Source: Cladorhizidae sp. MBARI D1340-BT2 (Eukaryota; Porifera; Demospongiae; Poecilosclerida; Cladorhizidae). Taken from it: a stretch of 64,000 nucleotides of DNA. A program made the translations under genes and the position numbers. This document shows positions 23,779 to 37,377 of the stretch, piece after piece; position 1 is the first letter of the stretch, and the number at the start of each line of letters is the position of its first letter. The notes under the pieces are model-generated. The model was given only the letters and a program-made list of their open reading frames with translations. It was not told where the DNA came from and did not search any database. The DNA lies in NCBI GenBank assembly GCA_028752905.1, contig JAQNBH010000002.1, positions 22,889,059-22,953,058 of the forward strand, read 5' to 3'.

Positions 23779-25896
23779 AACATGTTTAGCATCAAGTAAG
23801 AGTACAATTCATAACTGCCCTAATTAACAAGACCAAAGTCCCAGATTTTGTCAACTGATAGAGAAGGCCCTTATCTGCAACATGTGAACAGATTATCAAT
23901 AAATGTAGTGGTTTTTCACTGGCAGGCCACCGCTTTGGCAACTGGAAAACGCCAGGAAAAATCCCAAACCTTACCACTTCAAATCACCATAACTTGCTAA
24001 TACTTAGAGTACTCAAAATTTTGGCACGTACAAAAGACAGATAATTAGAAGGGCTATTCGGTGATATAAAAATTATCTTTTTTGGGTAAAGTGTAGAAAA
24101 GTTATGAGCTTCACGGCAAAAAAACAAGATTTTCGGGGGGGAAATGAGAAACATATAGACCAAATTAGGGCAAATATCAAGAACATGTTTAGCATCAAGT
24201 AAGAGTACAATTCATAACTGCCCTAATTAACAAGACCAAAGTCCCAGATTTTGTCAACTGATAGAGAAGGCCCTTATCTGCAGCATGTGAACAGATTATC
24301 AATAAATGTAGTGGTTTTTCACTGGCAGGCCACCGCTTTGGCAACTGGAAAACGCCAGGAAAAATCACAAACCTTACCACTTCAAATCATCATAACTTCC
24401 TAATACTTAGAGTACTCAAAACTTTGGCACGTACAAAAGACAGATAATTAGAAGGGCTATCCGATGATATAAAAATTATCTTTTTGGGGTAAAGTGTAGA
24501 ATAGTTATGAGCTTCACGGCAAAAAAACAAGATTTTCGGGGGGGAAATGAGAAACATATAGACCAAATTAGGGCAAATATCAAGAACATGTTTAGCATCA
24601 AGTAAGAGTACAATTCATAACTGCCCTAATTAACAAGACCAAAGTCCCAGATTTTGTCAACTGATAGAGAAGGCCCTTATCTGCAACATGTGAACAGATT
24701 ATCAATAAATGTAGTGGTTTTTCACTGGCAGGCCACCGCTTTGGCAACTGGAAAACGCCAGGAAAAATCCCAAACCTTACCACTTCAAATCACCATAACT
24801 TGCTAATACTTAGAGTACTCAAAATTATGGCACGTACAAAAGACAGATAATTAGAAGGGCTATTCAGTGATATAAAAATTATCTTTTTTGGGTAAAGTGT
24901 AGAAAAGTTATGAGCTTCACGGCAAAAAAACAAGATTTTCGGGGGGAAAATGAGAAACATATAGACCAAATTAGGGCAAATATCAAGAACATGTTTAGCA
25001 TCAAGTAAGAGTACAATTCATAACTGCCCTAATTAACAAGACCAAAGTCCCAGATTTTGTCAACTGATAGAGAAGGCCCTTATCTGCAGCATGTGAACAG
25101 ATTATCAATAAATGTAGTGGTTTTTCACTGGCAGGCCACCGCTTTGGCAACTGGAAAACGCCAGGAAAAATCACAAACCTTACCACTTCAAATCACCATA
25201 ACTTGCTAATACTTAGAGTACTCAAAATTTTGGCACGTACAAAAGACAGATAATTAGAAGGGCTATTCGGTGATATAAAAATTATCTTTTTTGGATAAAG
25301 TGTAGAAAAGTTATGAGCTTCACGGCAAAAAAACAAGATTTTCGGGGGGAAAATGAGAAACATATAGACCAAATTAGGGCAAATATCAAGATAGAGAACA
25401 CATAATGAAACCTATCATTCGAATCATATCAAGTCCATTACAGTAAAGTGTGCAGAATATTATGGATGTTTGATATCAACAGAGAGCACAGAGAGAGACC
25501 TATCTTAATAGCTATATATCAAGTTTATTCAGTGAAGTGTGGAGAATCTATTTAGCATCAAGAGATAGCAGAGAGAAACCTATCTTGTGATTCTATCAAG
25601 TCCATTACTGTGAAGTATGTGGAATATACAGATGTTTGGTATCAAGAGAGAGAACAGAGAGAGGCCTACCTTTAGAGCTATATATCAAGTCTATTCAGTG
25701 AAGTGTGGAGAATCTATGAAGCTAACATGTTTAGCTCAAGATAGAGAACACTGAGAGATACCTATCTTGCAAGTCCATTACAGTGAAGTGTGCAGAATAT
25801 ATGGATGTTTGATATCAAGAGAGAGCACTTGGAGAGTCCTATCTTAATAGCTGTATAACAAGTCTATTCAGTGAAGTGTGGATAATCTACGAAGCT
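23779..25896 (+). repeat. Block 15: P, Q, P, Q-long (2118 bp)
   Basis: Units start at 23779, 24182, 24585 and 24988; segment at 25391-25896. The head after the P core at 24585 has TTCAGTGAT instead of TTCGGTGAT, a loss of CpG shared with several P heads further right. Confidence 0.92.
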
Positions 25897-28800
25897 AACA
25901 TGTTTAGCATCAAGTAAGAGTACAATTCATAACTGCCCTAATTAACAAGACCAAAGTCCCAGATTTTGTCAACTGATAGAGAAGGCCCTTATCTGCAACA
26001 TGTGAACAGATTATCAATAAATGTAGTGGTTTTTCACTGGCAGGCCACCGCTTTGGCAACTGGAAAACGCCAGGAAAAATCCCAAACCTTACCACTTCAA
26101 ATCATCATAACTTCCTAATACTTAGAGTACTCAAAACTTTGGCACGTACAAAAGACAGATAATTAGAAGGGCTATCCGATGATATAAAAATTATCTTTTT
26201 GGGGTAAAGTGTAGAATAGTTATGAGCTTCACGGCAAAAAAACAAGATTTTCGGGGGGGAAATGAGAAACATATAGACCAAATTAGGGCAAATATCAAGA
26301 ACATGTTTAGCATCAAGTAAGAGTACAATTCATAACTGCCCTAATTAACAAGACCAAAGTCCCAGATTTTGTCAACTGATAGAGAAGGCCCTTATCTGCA
26401 ACATGTGAACAGATTATCAATAAATGTAGTGGTTTTTCACTGGCAGGCCACCGCTTTGGCAACTGGAAAACGCCAGGAAAAATCCCAAACCTTACCACTT
26501 CAAATCACCATAACTTGCTAATACTTAGAGTACTCAAAATTTTGGCACGTACAAAAGACAGATAATTAGAAGGGCTATTCGGTGATATAAAAATTATCTT
26601 TTTTGGGTAAAGTGTAGAAAAGTTATGAGCTTCACGGCAAAAAAACAAGATTTTCGGGGGGGAAATGAGAAACATATAGACCAAATTAGGGCAAATATCA
26701 AGAACATGTTTAGCATCAAGTAAGAGTACAATTCATAACTGCCCTAATTAACAAGACCAAAGTCCCAGATTTTGTCAACTGATAGAGAAGGCCCTTATCT
26801 GCAGCATGTGAACAGATTATCAATAAATGTAGTGGTTTTTCACTGGCAGGCCACCGCTTTGGCAACTGGAAAACGCCAGGAAAAATCACAAACCTTACCA
26901 CTTCAAATCATCATAACTTCCTAATACTTAGAGTACTCAAAACTTTGGCACGTACAAAAGACAGATAATTAGAAGGGCTATCCGATGATATAAAAATTAT
27001 CTTTTTGGGGTAAAGTGTAGAATAGTTATGAGCTTCACGGCAAAAAAACAAGATTTTCGGGGGGGAAATGAGAAACATATAGACCAAATTAGGGCAAATA
27101 TCAAGAACATGTTTAGCATCAAGTAAGAGTACAATTCATAACTGCCCTAATTAACAAGACCAAAGTCCCAGATTTTGTCAACTGATAGAGAAGGCCCTTA
27201 TCTGCAACATGTGAACAGATTATCAATAAATGTAGTGGTTTTTCACTGGCAGGCCACCGCTTTGGCAACTGGAAAACGCCAGGAAAAATCCCAAACCTTA
27301 CCACTTCAAATCACCATAACTTGCTAATACTTAGAGTACTCAAAATTATGGCACGTACAAAAGACAGATAATTAGAAGGGCTATTCAGTGATATAAAAAT
27401 TATCTTTTTTGGGTAAAGTGTAGAAAAGTTATGAGCTTCACGGCAAAAAAACAAGATTTTCGGGGGGAAAATGAGAAACATATAGACCAAATTAGGGCAA
27501 ATATCAAGAACATGTTTAGCATCAAGTAAGAGTACAATTCATAACTGCCCTAATTAACAAGACCAAAGTCCCAGATTTTGTCAACTGATAGAGAAGGCCC
27601 TTATCTGCAGCATGTGAACAGATTATCAATAAATGTAGTGGTTTTTCACTGGCAGGCCACCGCTTTGGCAACTGGAAAACGCCAGGAAAAATCACAAACC
27701 TTACCACTTCAAATCACCATAACTTGCTAATACTTAGAGTACTCAAAATTTTGGCACGTACAAAAGACAGATAATTAGAAGGGCTATTCGGTGATATAAA
27801 AATTATCTTTTTTGGATAAAGTGTAGAAAAGTTATGAGCTTCACGGCAAAAAAACAAGATTTTCGGGGGGAAAATGAGAAACATATAGACCAAATTAGGG
27901 CAAATATCAAGATAGAGAACACATAATGAAACCTATCATTCGAATCATATCAAGTCCATTACAGTAAAGTGTGCAGAATATTATGGATGTTTGATATCAA
28001 CAGAGAGCACAGAGAGAGACCTATCTTAATAGCTATATATCAAGTTTATTCAGTGAAGTGTGGAGAATCTATTTAGCATCAAGAGATAGCAGAGAGAAAC
28101 CTATCTTGTGATTCTATCAAGTCCATTACTGTGAAGTATGTGGAATATACAGATGTTTGGTATCAAGAGAGAGAACAGAGAGAGGCCTACCTTTAGAGCT
28201 ATATATCAAGTCTATTCAGTGAAGTGTGGAGAATCTATGAAGCTAACATGTTTAGCTCAAGATAGAGAACACTGAGAGATACCTATCTTGCAAGTCCATT
28301 ACAGTGAAGTGTGCAGAATATATGGATGTTTGATATCAAGAGAGAGCACTTGGAGAGTCCTATCTTAATAGCTGTATAACAAGTCTATTCAGTGAAGTGT
28401 GGATAATCTACGAAGCTAACATGTTTAGCATCAAGTAAGAGTACAATTCATAACTGCCCTAATTAACAAGACCAAAGTCCCAGATTTTGTCAACTGATAG
28501 AGAAGGCCCTTATCTGCAACATGTGAACAGATTATCAATAAATGTAGTGGTTTTTCACTGGCAGGCCACCGCTTTGGCAACTGGAAAACGCCAGGAAAAA
28601 TCCCAAACCTTACCACTTCAAATCACCATAACTTGCTAATACTTAGAGTACTCAAAATTTTGGCACGTACAAAAGACAGATAATTAGAAGGGCTATTCGG
28701 TGATATAAAAATTATCTTTTTTGGGTAAAGTGTAGAAAAGTTATGAGCTTCACGGCAAAAAAACAAGATTTTCGGGGGGAAAATGAGAAACATATAGACC

Positions 28801-29326
28801 AAATTAGGGCAAATATCAAGATAGAGAACACATAATGAAACCTATCATTCGAATCATATCAAGTCCATTACAGTAAAGTGTGCAGAATATTATGGATGTT
28901 TGATATCAACAGAGAGCACAGAGAGAGACCTATCTTAATAGCTATATATCAAGTTTATTCAGTGAAGTGTGGAGAATCTATTTAGCATCAAGAGATAGCA
29001 GAGAGAAACCTATCTTGTGATTCTATCAAGTCCATTACTGTGAAGTATGTGGAATATACAGATGTTTGGTATCAAGAGAGAGAACAGAGAGAGGCCTACC
29101 TTTAGAGCTATATATCAAGTCTATTCAGTGAAGTGTGGAGAATCTATGAAGCTAACATGTTTAGCTCAAGATAGAGAACACTGAGAGATACCTATCTTGC
29201 AAGTCCATTACAGTGAAGTGTGCAGAATATATGGATGTTTGATATCAAGAGAGAGCACTTGGAGAGTCCTATCTTAATAGCTGTATAACAAGTCTATTCA
29301 GTGAAGTGTGGATAATCTACGAAGCT
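25897..29326 (+). repeat. Blocks 16-17: P, P, Q, P, Q-long, P-long
   Basis: Units start at 25897, 26300, 26703, 27106, 27509 and 28418; segments at 27912-28417 and 28821-29326. The P core at 25897 passes into CATCATAACTTCC and the head type that normally follows Q. A P-to-Q switch must lie between the P marker near 26082 and about 26104. Confidence 0.92.
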
Positions 29327-32300
29327 AACATGTTTAGCATCAAGTAAGAGTACAATTCATAACTGCCCTAATTAACAAGACCAAAGTCCCAGATTTTGTC
29401 AACTGATAGAGAAGGCCCTTATCTGCAACATGTGAACAGATTATCAATAAATGTAGTGGTTTTTCACTGGCAGGCCACCGCTTTGGCAACTGGAAAACGC
29501 CAGGAAAAATCCCAAACCTTACCACTTCAAATCACCATAACTTGCTAATACTTAGAGTACTCAAAATTTTGGCACGTACAAAAGACAGATAATTAGAAGG
29601 GCTATTCGGTGATATAAAAATTATCTTTTTTGGGTAAAGTGTAGAAAAGTTATGAGCTTCACGGCAAAAAAACAAGATTTTCGGGGGGGAAATGAGAAAC
29701 ATATAGACCAAATTAGGGCAAATATCAAGAACATGTTTAGCATCAAGTAAGAGTACAATTCATAACTGCCCTAATTAACAAGACCAAAGTCCCAGATTTT
29801 GTCAACTGATAGAGAAGGCCCTTATCTGCAGCATGTGAACAGATTATCAATAAATGTAGTGGTTTTTCACTGGCAGGCCACCGCTTTGGCAACTGGAAAA
29901 CGCCAGGAAAAATCACAAACCTTACCACTTCAAATCATCATAACTTCCTAATACTTAGAGTACTCAAAACTTTGGCACGTACAAAAGACAGATAATTAGA
30001 AGGGCTATCCGATGATATAAAAATTATCTTTTTGGGGTAAAGTGTAGAATAGTTATGAGCTTCACGGCAAAAAAACAAGATTTTCGGGGGGGAAATGAGA
30101 AACATATAGACCAAATTAGGGCAAATATCAAGAACATGTTTAGCATCAAGTAAGAGTACAATTCATAACTGCCCTAATTAACAAGACCAAAGTCCCAGAT
30201 TTTGTCAACTGATAGAGAAGGCCCTTATCTGCAACATGTGAACAGATTATCAATAAATGTAGTGGTTTTTCACTGGCAGGCCACCGCTTTGGCAACTGGA
30301 AAACGCCAGGAAAAATCCCAAACCTTACCACTTCAAATCACCATAACTTGCTAATACTTAGAGTACTCAAAATTATGGCACGTACAAAAGACAGATAATT
30401 AGAAGGGCTATTCAGTGATATAAAAATTATCTTTTTTGGGTAAAGTGTAGAAAAGTTATGAGCTTCACGGCAAAAAAACAAGATTTTCGGGGGGGAAATG
30501 AGAAACATATAGACCAAATTAGGGCAAATATCAAGAACATGTTTAGCATCAAGTAAGAGTACAATTCATAACTGCCCTAATTAACAAGACCAAAGTCCCA
30601 GATTTTGTCAACTGATAGAGAAGGCCCTTATCTGCAGCATGTGAACAGATTATCAATAAATGTAGTGGTTTTTCACTGGCAGGCCACCGCTTTGGCAACT
30701 GGAAAACGCCAGGAAAAATCACAAACCTTACCACTTCAAATCATCATAACTTCCTAATACTTAGAGTACTCAAAACTTTGGCACGTACAAAAGACAGATA
30801 ATTAGAAGGGCTATCCGATGATATAAAAATTATCTTTTTGGGGTAAAGTGTAGAATAGTTATGAGCTTCACGGCAAAAAAACAAGATTTTCGGGGGGGAA
30901 ATGAGAAACATATAGACCAAATTAGGGCAAATATCAAGAACATGTTTAGCATCAAGTAAGAGTACAATTCATAACTGCCCTAATTAACAAGACCAAAGTC
31001 CCAGATTTTGTCAACTGATAGAGAAGGCCCTTATCTGCAACATGTGAACAGATTATCAATAAATGTAGTGGTTTTTCACTGGCAGGCCACCGCTTTGGCA
31101 ACTGGAAAACGCCAGGAAAAATCCCAAACCTTACCACTTCAAATCACCATAACTTGCTAATACTTAGAGTACTCAAAATTATGGCACGTACAAAAGACAG
31201 ATAATTAGAAGGGCTATTCAGTGATATAAAAATTATCTTTTTTGGGTAAAGTGTAGAAAAGTTATGAGCTTCACGGCAAAAAAACAAGATTTTCGGGGGG
31301 GAAATGAGAAACATATAGACCAAATTAGGGCAAATATCAAGAACATGTTTAGCATCAAGTAAGAGTACAATTCATAACTGCCCTAATTAACAAGACCAAA
31401 GTCCCAGATTTTGTCAACTGATAGAGAAGGCCCTTATCTGCAGCATGTGAACAGATTATCAATAAATGTAGTGGTTTTTCACTGGCAGGCCACCGCTTTG
31501 GCAACTGGAAAACGCCAGGAAAAATCACAAACCTTACCACTTCAAATCATCATAACTTCCTAATACTTAGAGTACTCAAAACTTTGGCACGTACAAAAGA
31601 CAGATAATTAGAAGGGCTATCCGATGATATAAAAATTATCTTTTTGGGGTAAAGTGTAGAATAGTTATGAGCTTCACGGCAAAAAAACAAGATTTTCGGG
31701 GGGGAAATGAGAAACATATAGACCAAATTAGGGCAAATATCAAGAACATGTTTAGCATCAAGTAAGAGTACAATTCATAACTGCCCTAATTAACAAGACC
31801 AAAGTCCCAGATTTTGTCAACTGATAGAGAAGGCCCTTATCTGCAACATGTGAACAGATTATCAATAAATGTAGTGGTTTTTCACTGGCAGGCCACCGCT
31901 TTGGCAACTGGAAAACGCCAGGAAAAATCCCAAACCTTACCACTTCAAATCACCATAACTTGCTAATACTTAGAGTACTCAAAATTATGGCACGTACAAA
32001 AGACAGATAATTAGAAGGGCTATTCAGTGATATAAAAATTATCTTTTTTGGGTAAAGTGTAGAAAAGTTATGAGCTTCACGGCAAAAAAACAAGATTTTC
32101 GGGGGGAAAATGAGAAACATATAGACCAAATTAGGGCAAATATCAAGAACATGTTTAGCATCAAGTAAGAGTACAATTCATAACTGCCCTAATTAACAAG
32201 ACCAAAGTCCCAGATTTTGTCAACTGATAGAGAAGGCCCTTATCTGCAGCATGTGAACAGATTATCAATAAATGTAGTGGTTTTTCACTGGCAGGCCACC

Positions 32301-33047
32301 GCTTTGGCAACTGGAAAACGCCAGGAAAAATCACAAACCTTACCACTTCAAATCACCATAACTTGCGAGTACTCAAAATTTTGGCACGTACAAAAGACAG
32401 ATAATTAGAAGGGCTATTCGGTGATATAAAAATTATCTTTTTTGGATAAAGTGTAGAAAAGTTATGAGCTTCACGGCAAAAAAACAAGATTTTCGGGGGG
32501 AAAATGAGAAACATATAGACCAAATTAGGGCAAATATCAAGATAGAGAACACATAATGAAACCTATCATTCGAATCATATCAAGTCCATTACAGTAAAGT
32601 GTGCAGAATATTATGGATGTTTGATATCAACAGAGAGCACAGAGAGAGACCTATCTTAATAGCTATATATCAAGTTTATTCAGTGAAGTGTGGAGAATCT
32701 ATTTAGCATCAAGAGATAGCAGAGAGAAACCTATCTTGTGATTCTATCAAGTCCATTACTGTGAAGTATGTGGAATATACAGATGTTTGGTATCAAGAGA
32801 GAGAACAGAGAGAGGCCTACCTTTAGAGCTATATATCAAGTCTATTCAGTGAAGTGTGGAGAATCTATGAAGCTAACATGTTTAGCTCAAGATAGAGAAC
32901 ACTGAGAGATACCTATCTTGCAAGTCCATTACAGTGAAGTGTGCAGAATATATGGATGTTTGATATCAAGAGAGAGCACTTGGAGAGTCCTATCTTAATA
33001 GCTGTATAACAAGTCTATTCAGTGAAGTGTGGATAATCTACGAAGCT
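29327..33047 (+). repeat. Block 18: 806-bp dimer run (P,Q)x4, last unit long with 9-bp deletion
   Basis: Units start at 29327, 29730, 30133, 30536, 30939, 31342, 31745 and 32148; segment at 32542-33047. Seven short units in a row is the longest segment-free stretch in the window. The heads after P cores at 30133, 30939 and 31745 share ATTATGG and TTCAGTGAT at exact 806-bp spacing. The deletion junction is 32366/32367. Confidence 0.93.
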
Positions 33048-36000
33048 AACATGTTTAGCATCAAGTAAGAGTACAATTCATAACTGCCCTAATTAACAAG
33101 ACCAAAGTCCCAGATTTTGTCAACTGATAGAGAAGGCCCTTATCTGCAACATGTGAACAGATTATCAATAAATGTAGTGGTTTTTCACTGGCAGGCCACC
33201 GCTTTGGCAACTGGAAAACGCCAGGAAAAATCCCAAACCTTACCACTTCAAATCACCATAACTTGCTAATACTTAGAGTACTCAAAATTTTGGCACGTAC
33301 AAAAGACAGATAATTAGAAGGGCTATTCGGTGATATAAAAATTATCTTTTTTGGGTAAAGTGTAGAAATGTTATGAGCTTCACGGCAAAAAAACAAGATT
33401 TTCGGGGGGGAAATGAGAAACATATAGACCCAATTAGGGCAAATATCAAGAACATGTTTAGCATCAAGTAAGAGTACAATTCATAACTGCCCTAATTAAC
33501 AAGACCAAAGTCCCAGATTTTGTCAACTGATAGAGAAGGCCCTTATCTGCAACATGTGAACAGATTATCAATAAATGTAGTGGTTTTTCACTGGCAGGCC
33601 ACCGCTTTGGCAACTGGAAAACGCCAGGAAAAATCCCAAACCTTACCACTTCAAATCACCATAACTTGCTAATACTTAGAGTACTCAACATTTTGGCACG
33701 TACAAAAGACAGATAATTAGAAGGGCTATTCGGTGATATAAAAATTATCTTTTTTGGGTAAAGTGTAGAAATGTTATGAGCTTCACGGCAAAAAAACAAG
33801 ATTTTCGGGGGGGAAATGAGAAACATATAGACCAAATTAGGGCAAATATCAAGAACATGTTTAGCATCAAGTAAGAGTACAATTCATAACTGCCCTAATT
33901 AACAAGACCAAAGTCCCAGATTTTGTCAACTGATAGAGAAGGCCCTTATCTGCAACATGTGAACAGATTATCAATAAATGTAGTGGTTTTTCACTGGCAG
34001 GCCACCGCTTTGGCAACTGGAAAACGCCAGGAAAAATCCCAAACCTTACCACTTCAAATCACCATAACTTGCTAATACTTAGAGTACTCAAACTTTTGGC
34101 ACGTACAAAAGACAGATAATTAGAAGGGCTATCCGGTGATATAAAAATTATCTTTTTTGGGTAAAGTGTAGAAAAGTTATGAGCTTCACGGCAAAAAAAC
34201 AAGATTTTCGGGGGGGAAATGAGAAACATATAGACCAAATTAGGGCAAATATCAAGAACATGTTTAGCATCAAGTAAGAGTACAATTCATAACTGCCCTA
34301 ATTAACAAGACCAAAGTCCCAGATTTTGTCAACTGATAGAGAAGGCCCTTATCTGCAGCATGTGAACAGATTATCAATAAATGTAGTGGTTTTTCACTGG
34401 CAGGCCACCGCTTTGGCAACTGGAAAACGCCAGGAAAAATCACAAACCTTACCACTTCAAATCACCATAACTTGCTAATACTTAGAGTACTCAAAATTTT
34501 GGCACGTACAAAAGACAGATAATTAGAAGGGCTATTCGGTGATATAAAAATTATCTTTTTTGGATAAAGTGTAGAAAAGTTATGAGCTTCACGGCAAAAA
34601 AACAAGATTTTCGGGGGGAAAATGAGAAACATATAGACCAAATTAGGGCAAATATCAAGATAGAGAACACATAATGAAACCTATCATTCGAATCATATCA
34701 AGTCCATTACAGTAAAGTGTGCAGAATATTATGGATGTTTGATATCAACAGAGAGCACAGAGAGAGACCTATCTTAATAGCTATATATCAAGTTTATTCA
34801 GTGAAGTGTGGAGAATCTATTTAGCATCAAGAGATAGCAGAGAGAAACCTATCTTGTGATTCTATCAAGTCCATTACTGTGAAGTATGTGGAATATACAG
34901 ATGTTTGGTATCAAGAGAGAGAACAGAGAGAGGCCTACCTTTAGAGCTATATATCAAGTCTATTCAGTGAAGTGTGGAGAATCTATGAAGCTAACATGTT
35001 TAGCTCAAGATAGAGAACACTGAGAGATACCTATCTTGCAAGTCCATTACAGTGAAGTGTGCAGAATATATGGATGTTTGATATCAAGAGAGAGCACTTG
35101 GAGAGTCCTATCTTAATAGCTGTATAACAAGTCTATTCAGTGAAGTGTGGATAATCTACGAAGCTAACATGTTTAGCATCAAGTAAGAGTACAATTCATA
35201 ACTGCCCTAATTAACAAGACCAAAGTCCCAGATTTTGTCAACTGATAGAGAAGGCCCTTATCTGCAACATGTGAACAGATTATCAATAAATGTAGTGGTT
35301 TTTCACTGGCAGGCCACCGCTTTGGCAACTGGAAAACGCCAGGAAAAATCCCAAACCTTACCACTTCAAATCACCATAACTTGCTAATACTTAGAGTACT
35401 CAAAATTTTGGCACGTACAAAAGACAGATAATTAGAAGGGCTATTCGGTGATATAAAAATTATCTTTTTTGGGTAAAGTGTAGAAAAGTTATGAGCTTCA
35501 CGGCAAAAAAACAAGATTTTCGGGGGGAAAATGAGAAACATATAGACCAAATTAGGGCAAATATCAAGATAGAGAACACATAATGAAACCTATCATTCGA
35601 ATCATATCAAGTCCATTACAGTAAAGTGTGCAGAATATTATGGATGTTTGATATCAACAGAGAGCACAGAGAGAGACCTATCTTAATAGCTATATATCAA
35701 GTTTATTCAGTGAAGTGTGGAGAATCTATTTAGCATCAAGAGATAGCAGAGAGAAACCTATCTTGTGATTCTATCAAGTCCATTACTGTGAAGTATGTGG
35801 AATATACAGATGTTTGGTATCAAGAGAGAGAACAGAGAGAGGCCTACCTTTAGAGCTATATATCAAGTCTATTCAGTGAAGTGTGGAGAATCTATGAAGC
35901 TAACATGTTTAGCTCAAGATAGAGAACACTGAGAGATACCTATCTTGCAAGTCCATTACAGTGAAGTGTGCAGAATATATGGATGTTTGATATCAAGAGA

Positions 36001-36074
36001 GAGCACTTGGAGAGTCCTATCTTAATAGCTGTATAACAAGTCTATTCAGTGAAGTGTGGATAATCTACGAAGCT
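33048..36074 (+). repeat. Blocks 19-20: P, P, P, Q-long, P-long (3027 bp)
   Basis: Units start at 33048, 33451, 33854, 34257 and 35166; segments at 34660-35165 and 35569-36074. Heads carry GACCCAATT (about 33428), TCAACATTTTGG (about 33687) and TCAAACTTTTGG (about 34088), all repeated 4330 bp to the right. Confidence 0.93.
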
Positions 36075-37377
36075 AACATGTTTAGCATCAAGTAAGAGTA
36101 CAATTCATAACTGCCCTAATTAACAAGACCAAAGTCCCAGATTTTGTCAACTGATAGAGAAGGCCCTTATCTGCAACATGTGAACAGATTATCAATAAAT
36201 GTAGTGGTTTTTCACTGGCAGGCCACCGCTTTGGCAACTGGAAAACGCCAGGAAAAATCCCAAACCTTACCACTTCAAATCACCATAACTTGCTAATACT
36301 TAGAGTACTCAAAATTATGGCACGTACAAAAGACAGATAATTAGAAGGGCTATTCGGCGATATAAAAATTATCTTTTTTGGGTAAAGTGTAGAAAAGTTA
36401 TGAGCTTCACGGCAAAAAAACAAGATTTTCGGGGGGGAAATGAGAAACATATAGACCAAATTAGGGCAAATATCAAGAACATGTTTAGCATCAAGTAAGA
36501 GTACAATTCATAACTGCCCTAATTAACAAGACCAAAGTCCCAGATTTTGTCAACTGATAGAGAAGGCCCTTATCTGCAGCATGTGAACAGATTATCAATA
36601 AATGTAGTGGTTTTTCACTGGCAGGCCACCGCTTTGGCAACTGGAAAACGCCAGGAAAAATCACAAACCTTACCACTTCAAATCACCATAACTTGCGAGT
36701 ACTCAAAATTTTGGCACGTACAAAAGACAGATAATTAGAAGGGCTATTCGGTGATATAAAAATTATCTTTTTTGGATAAAGTGTAGAAAAGTTATGAGCT
36801 TCACGGCAAAAAAACAAGATTTTCGGGGGGAAAATGAGAAACATATAGACCAAATTAGGGCAAATATCAAGATAGAGAACACATAATGAAACCTATCATT
36901 CGAATCATATCAAGTCCATTACAGTAAAGTGTGCAGAATATTATGGATGTTTGATATCAACAGAGAGCACAGAGAGAGACCTATCTTAATAGCTATATAT
37001 CAAGTTTATTCAGTGAAGTGTGGAGAATCTATTTAGCATCAAGAGATAGCAGAGAGAAACCTATCTTGTGATTCTATCAAGTCCATTACTGTGAAGTATG
37101 TGGAATATACAGATGTTTGGTATCAAGAGAGAGAACAGAGAGAGGCCTACCTTTAGAGCTATATATCAAGTCTATTCAGTGAAGTGTGGAGAATCTATGA
37201 AGCTAACATGTTTAGCTCAAGATAGAGAACACTGAGAGATACCTATCTTGCAAGTCCATTACAGTGAAGTGTGCAGAATATATGGATGTTTGATATCAAG
37301 AGAGAGCACTTGGAGAGTCCTATCTTAATAGCTGTATAACAAGTCTATTCAGTGAAGTGTGGATAATCTACGAAGCT
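36075..37377 (+). repeat. Block 21: P, Q-long with 9-bp deletion (1303 bp)
   Basis: Units start at 36075 and 36478; segment at 36872-37377. The P head has TTCGGCGAT near 36356, which recurs near 40686. The deletion junction is 36696/36697. Confidence 0.92.
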
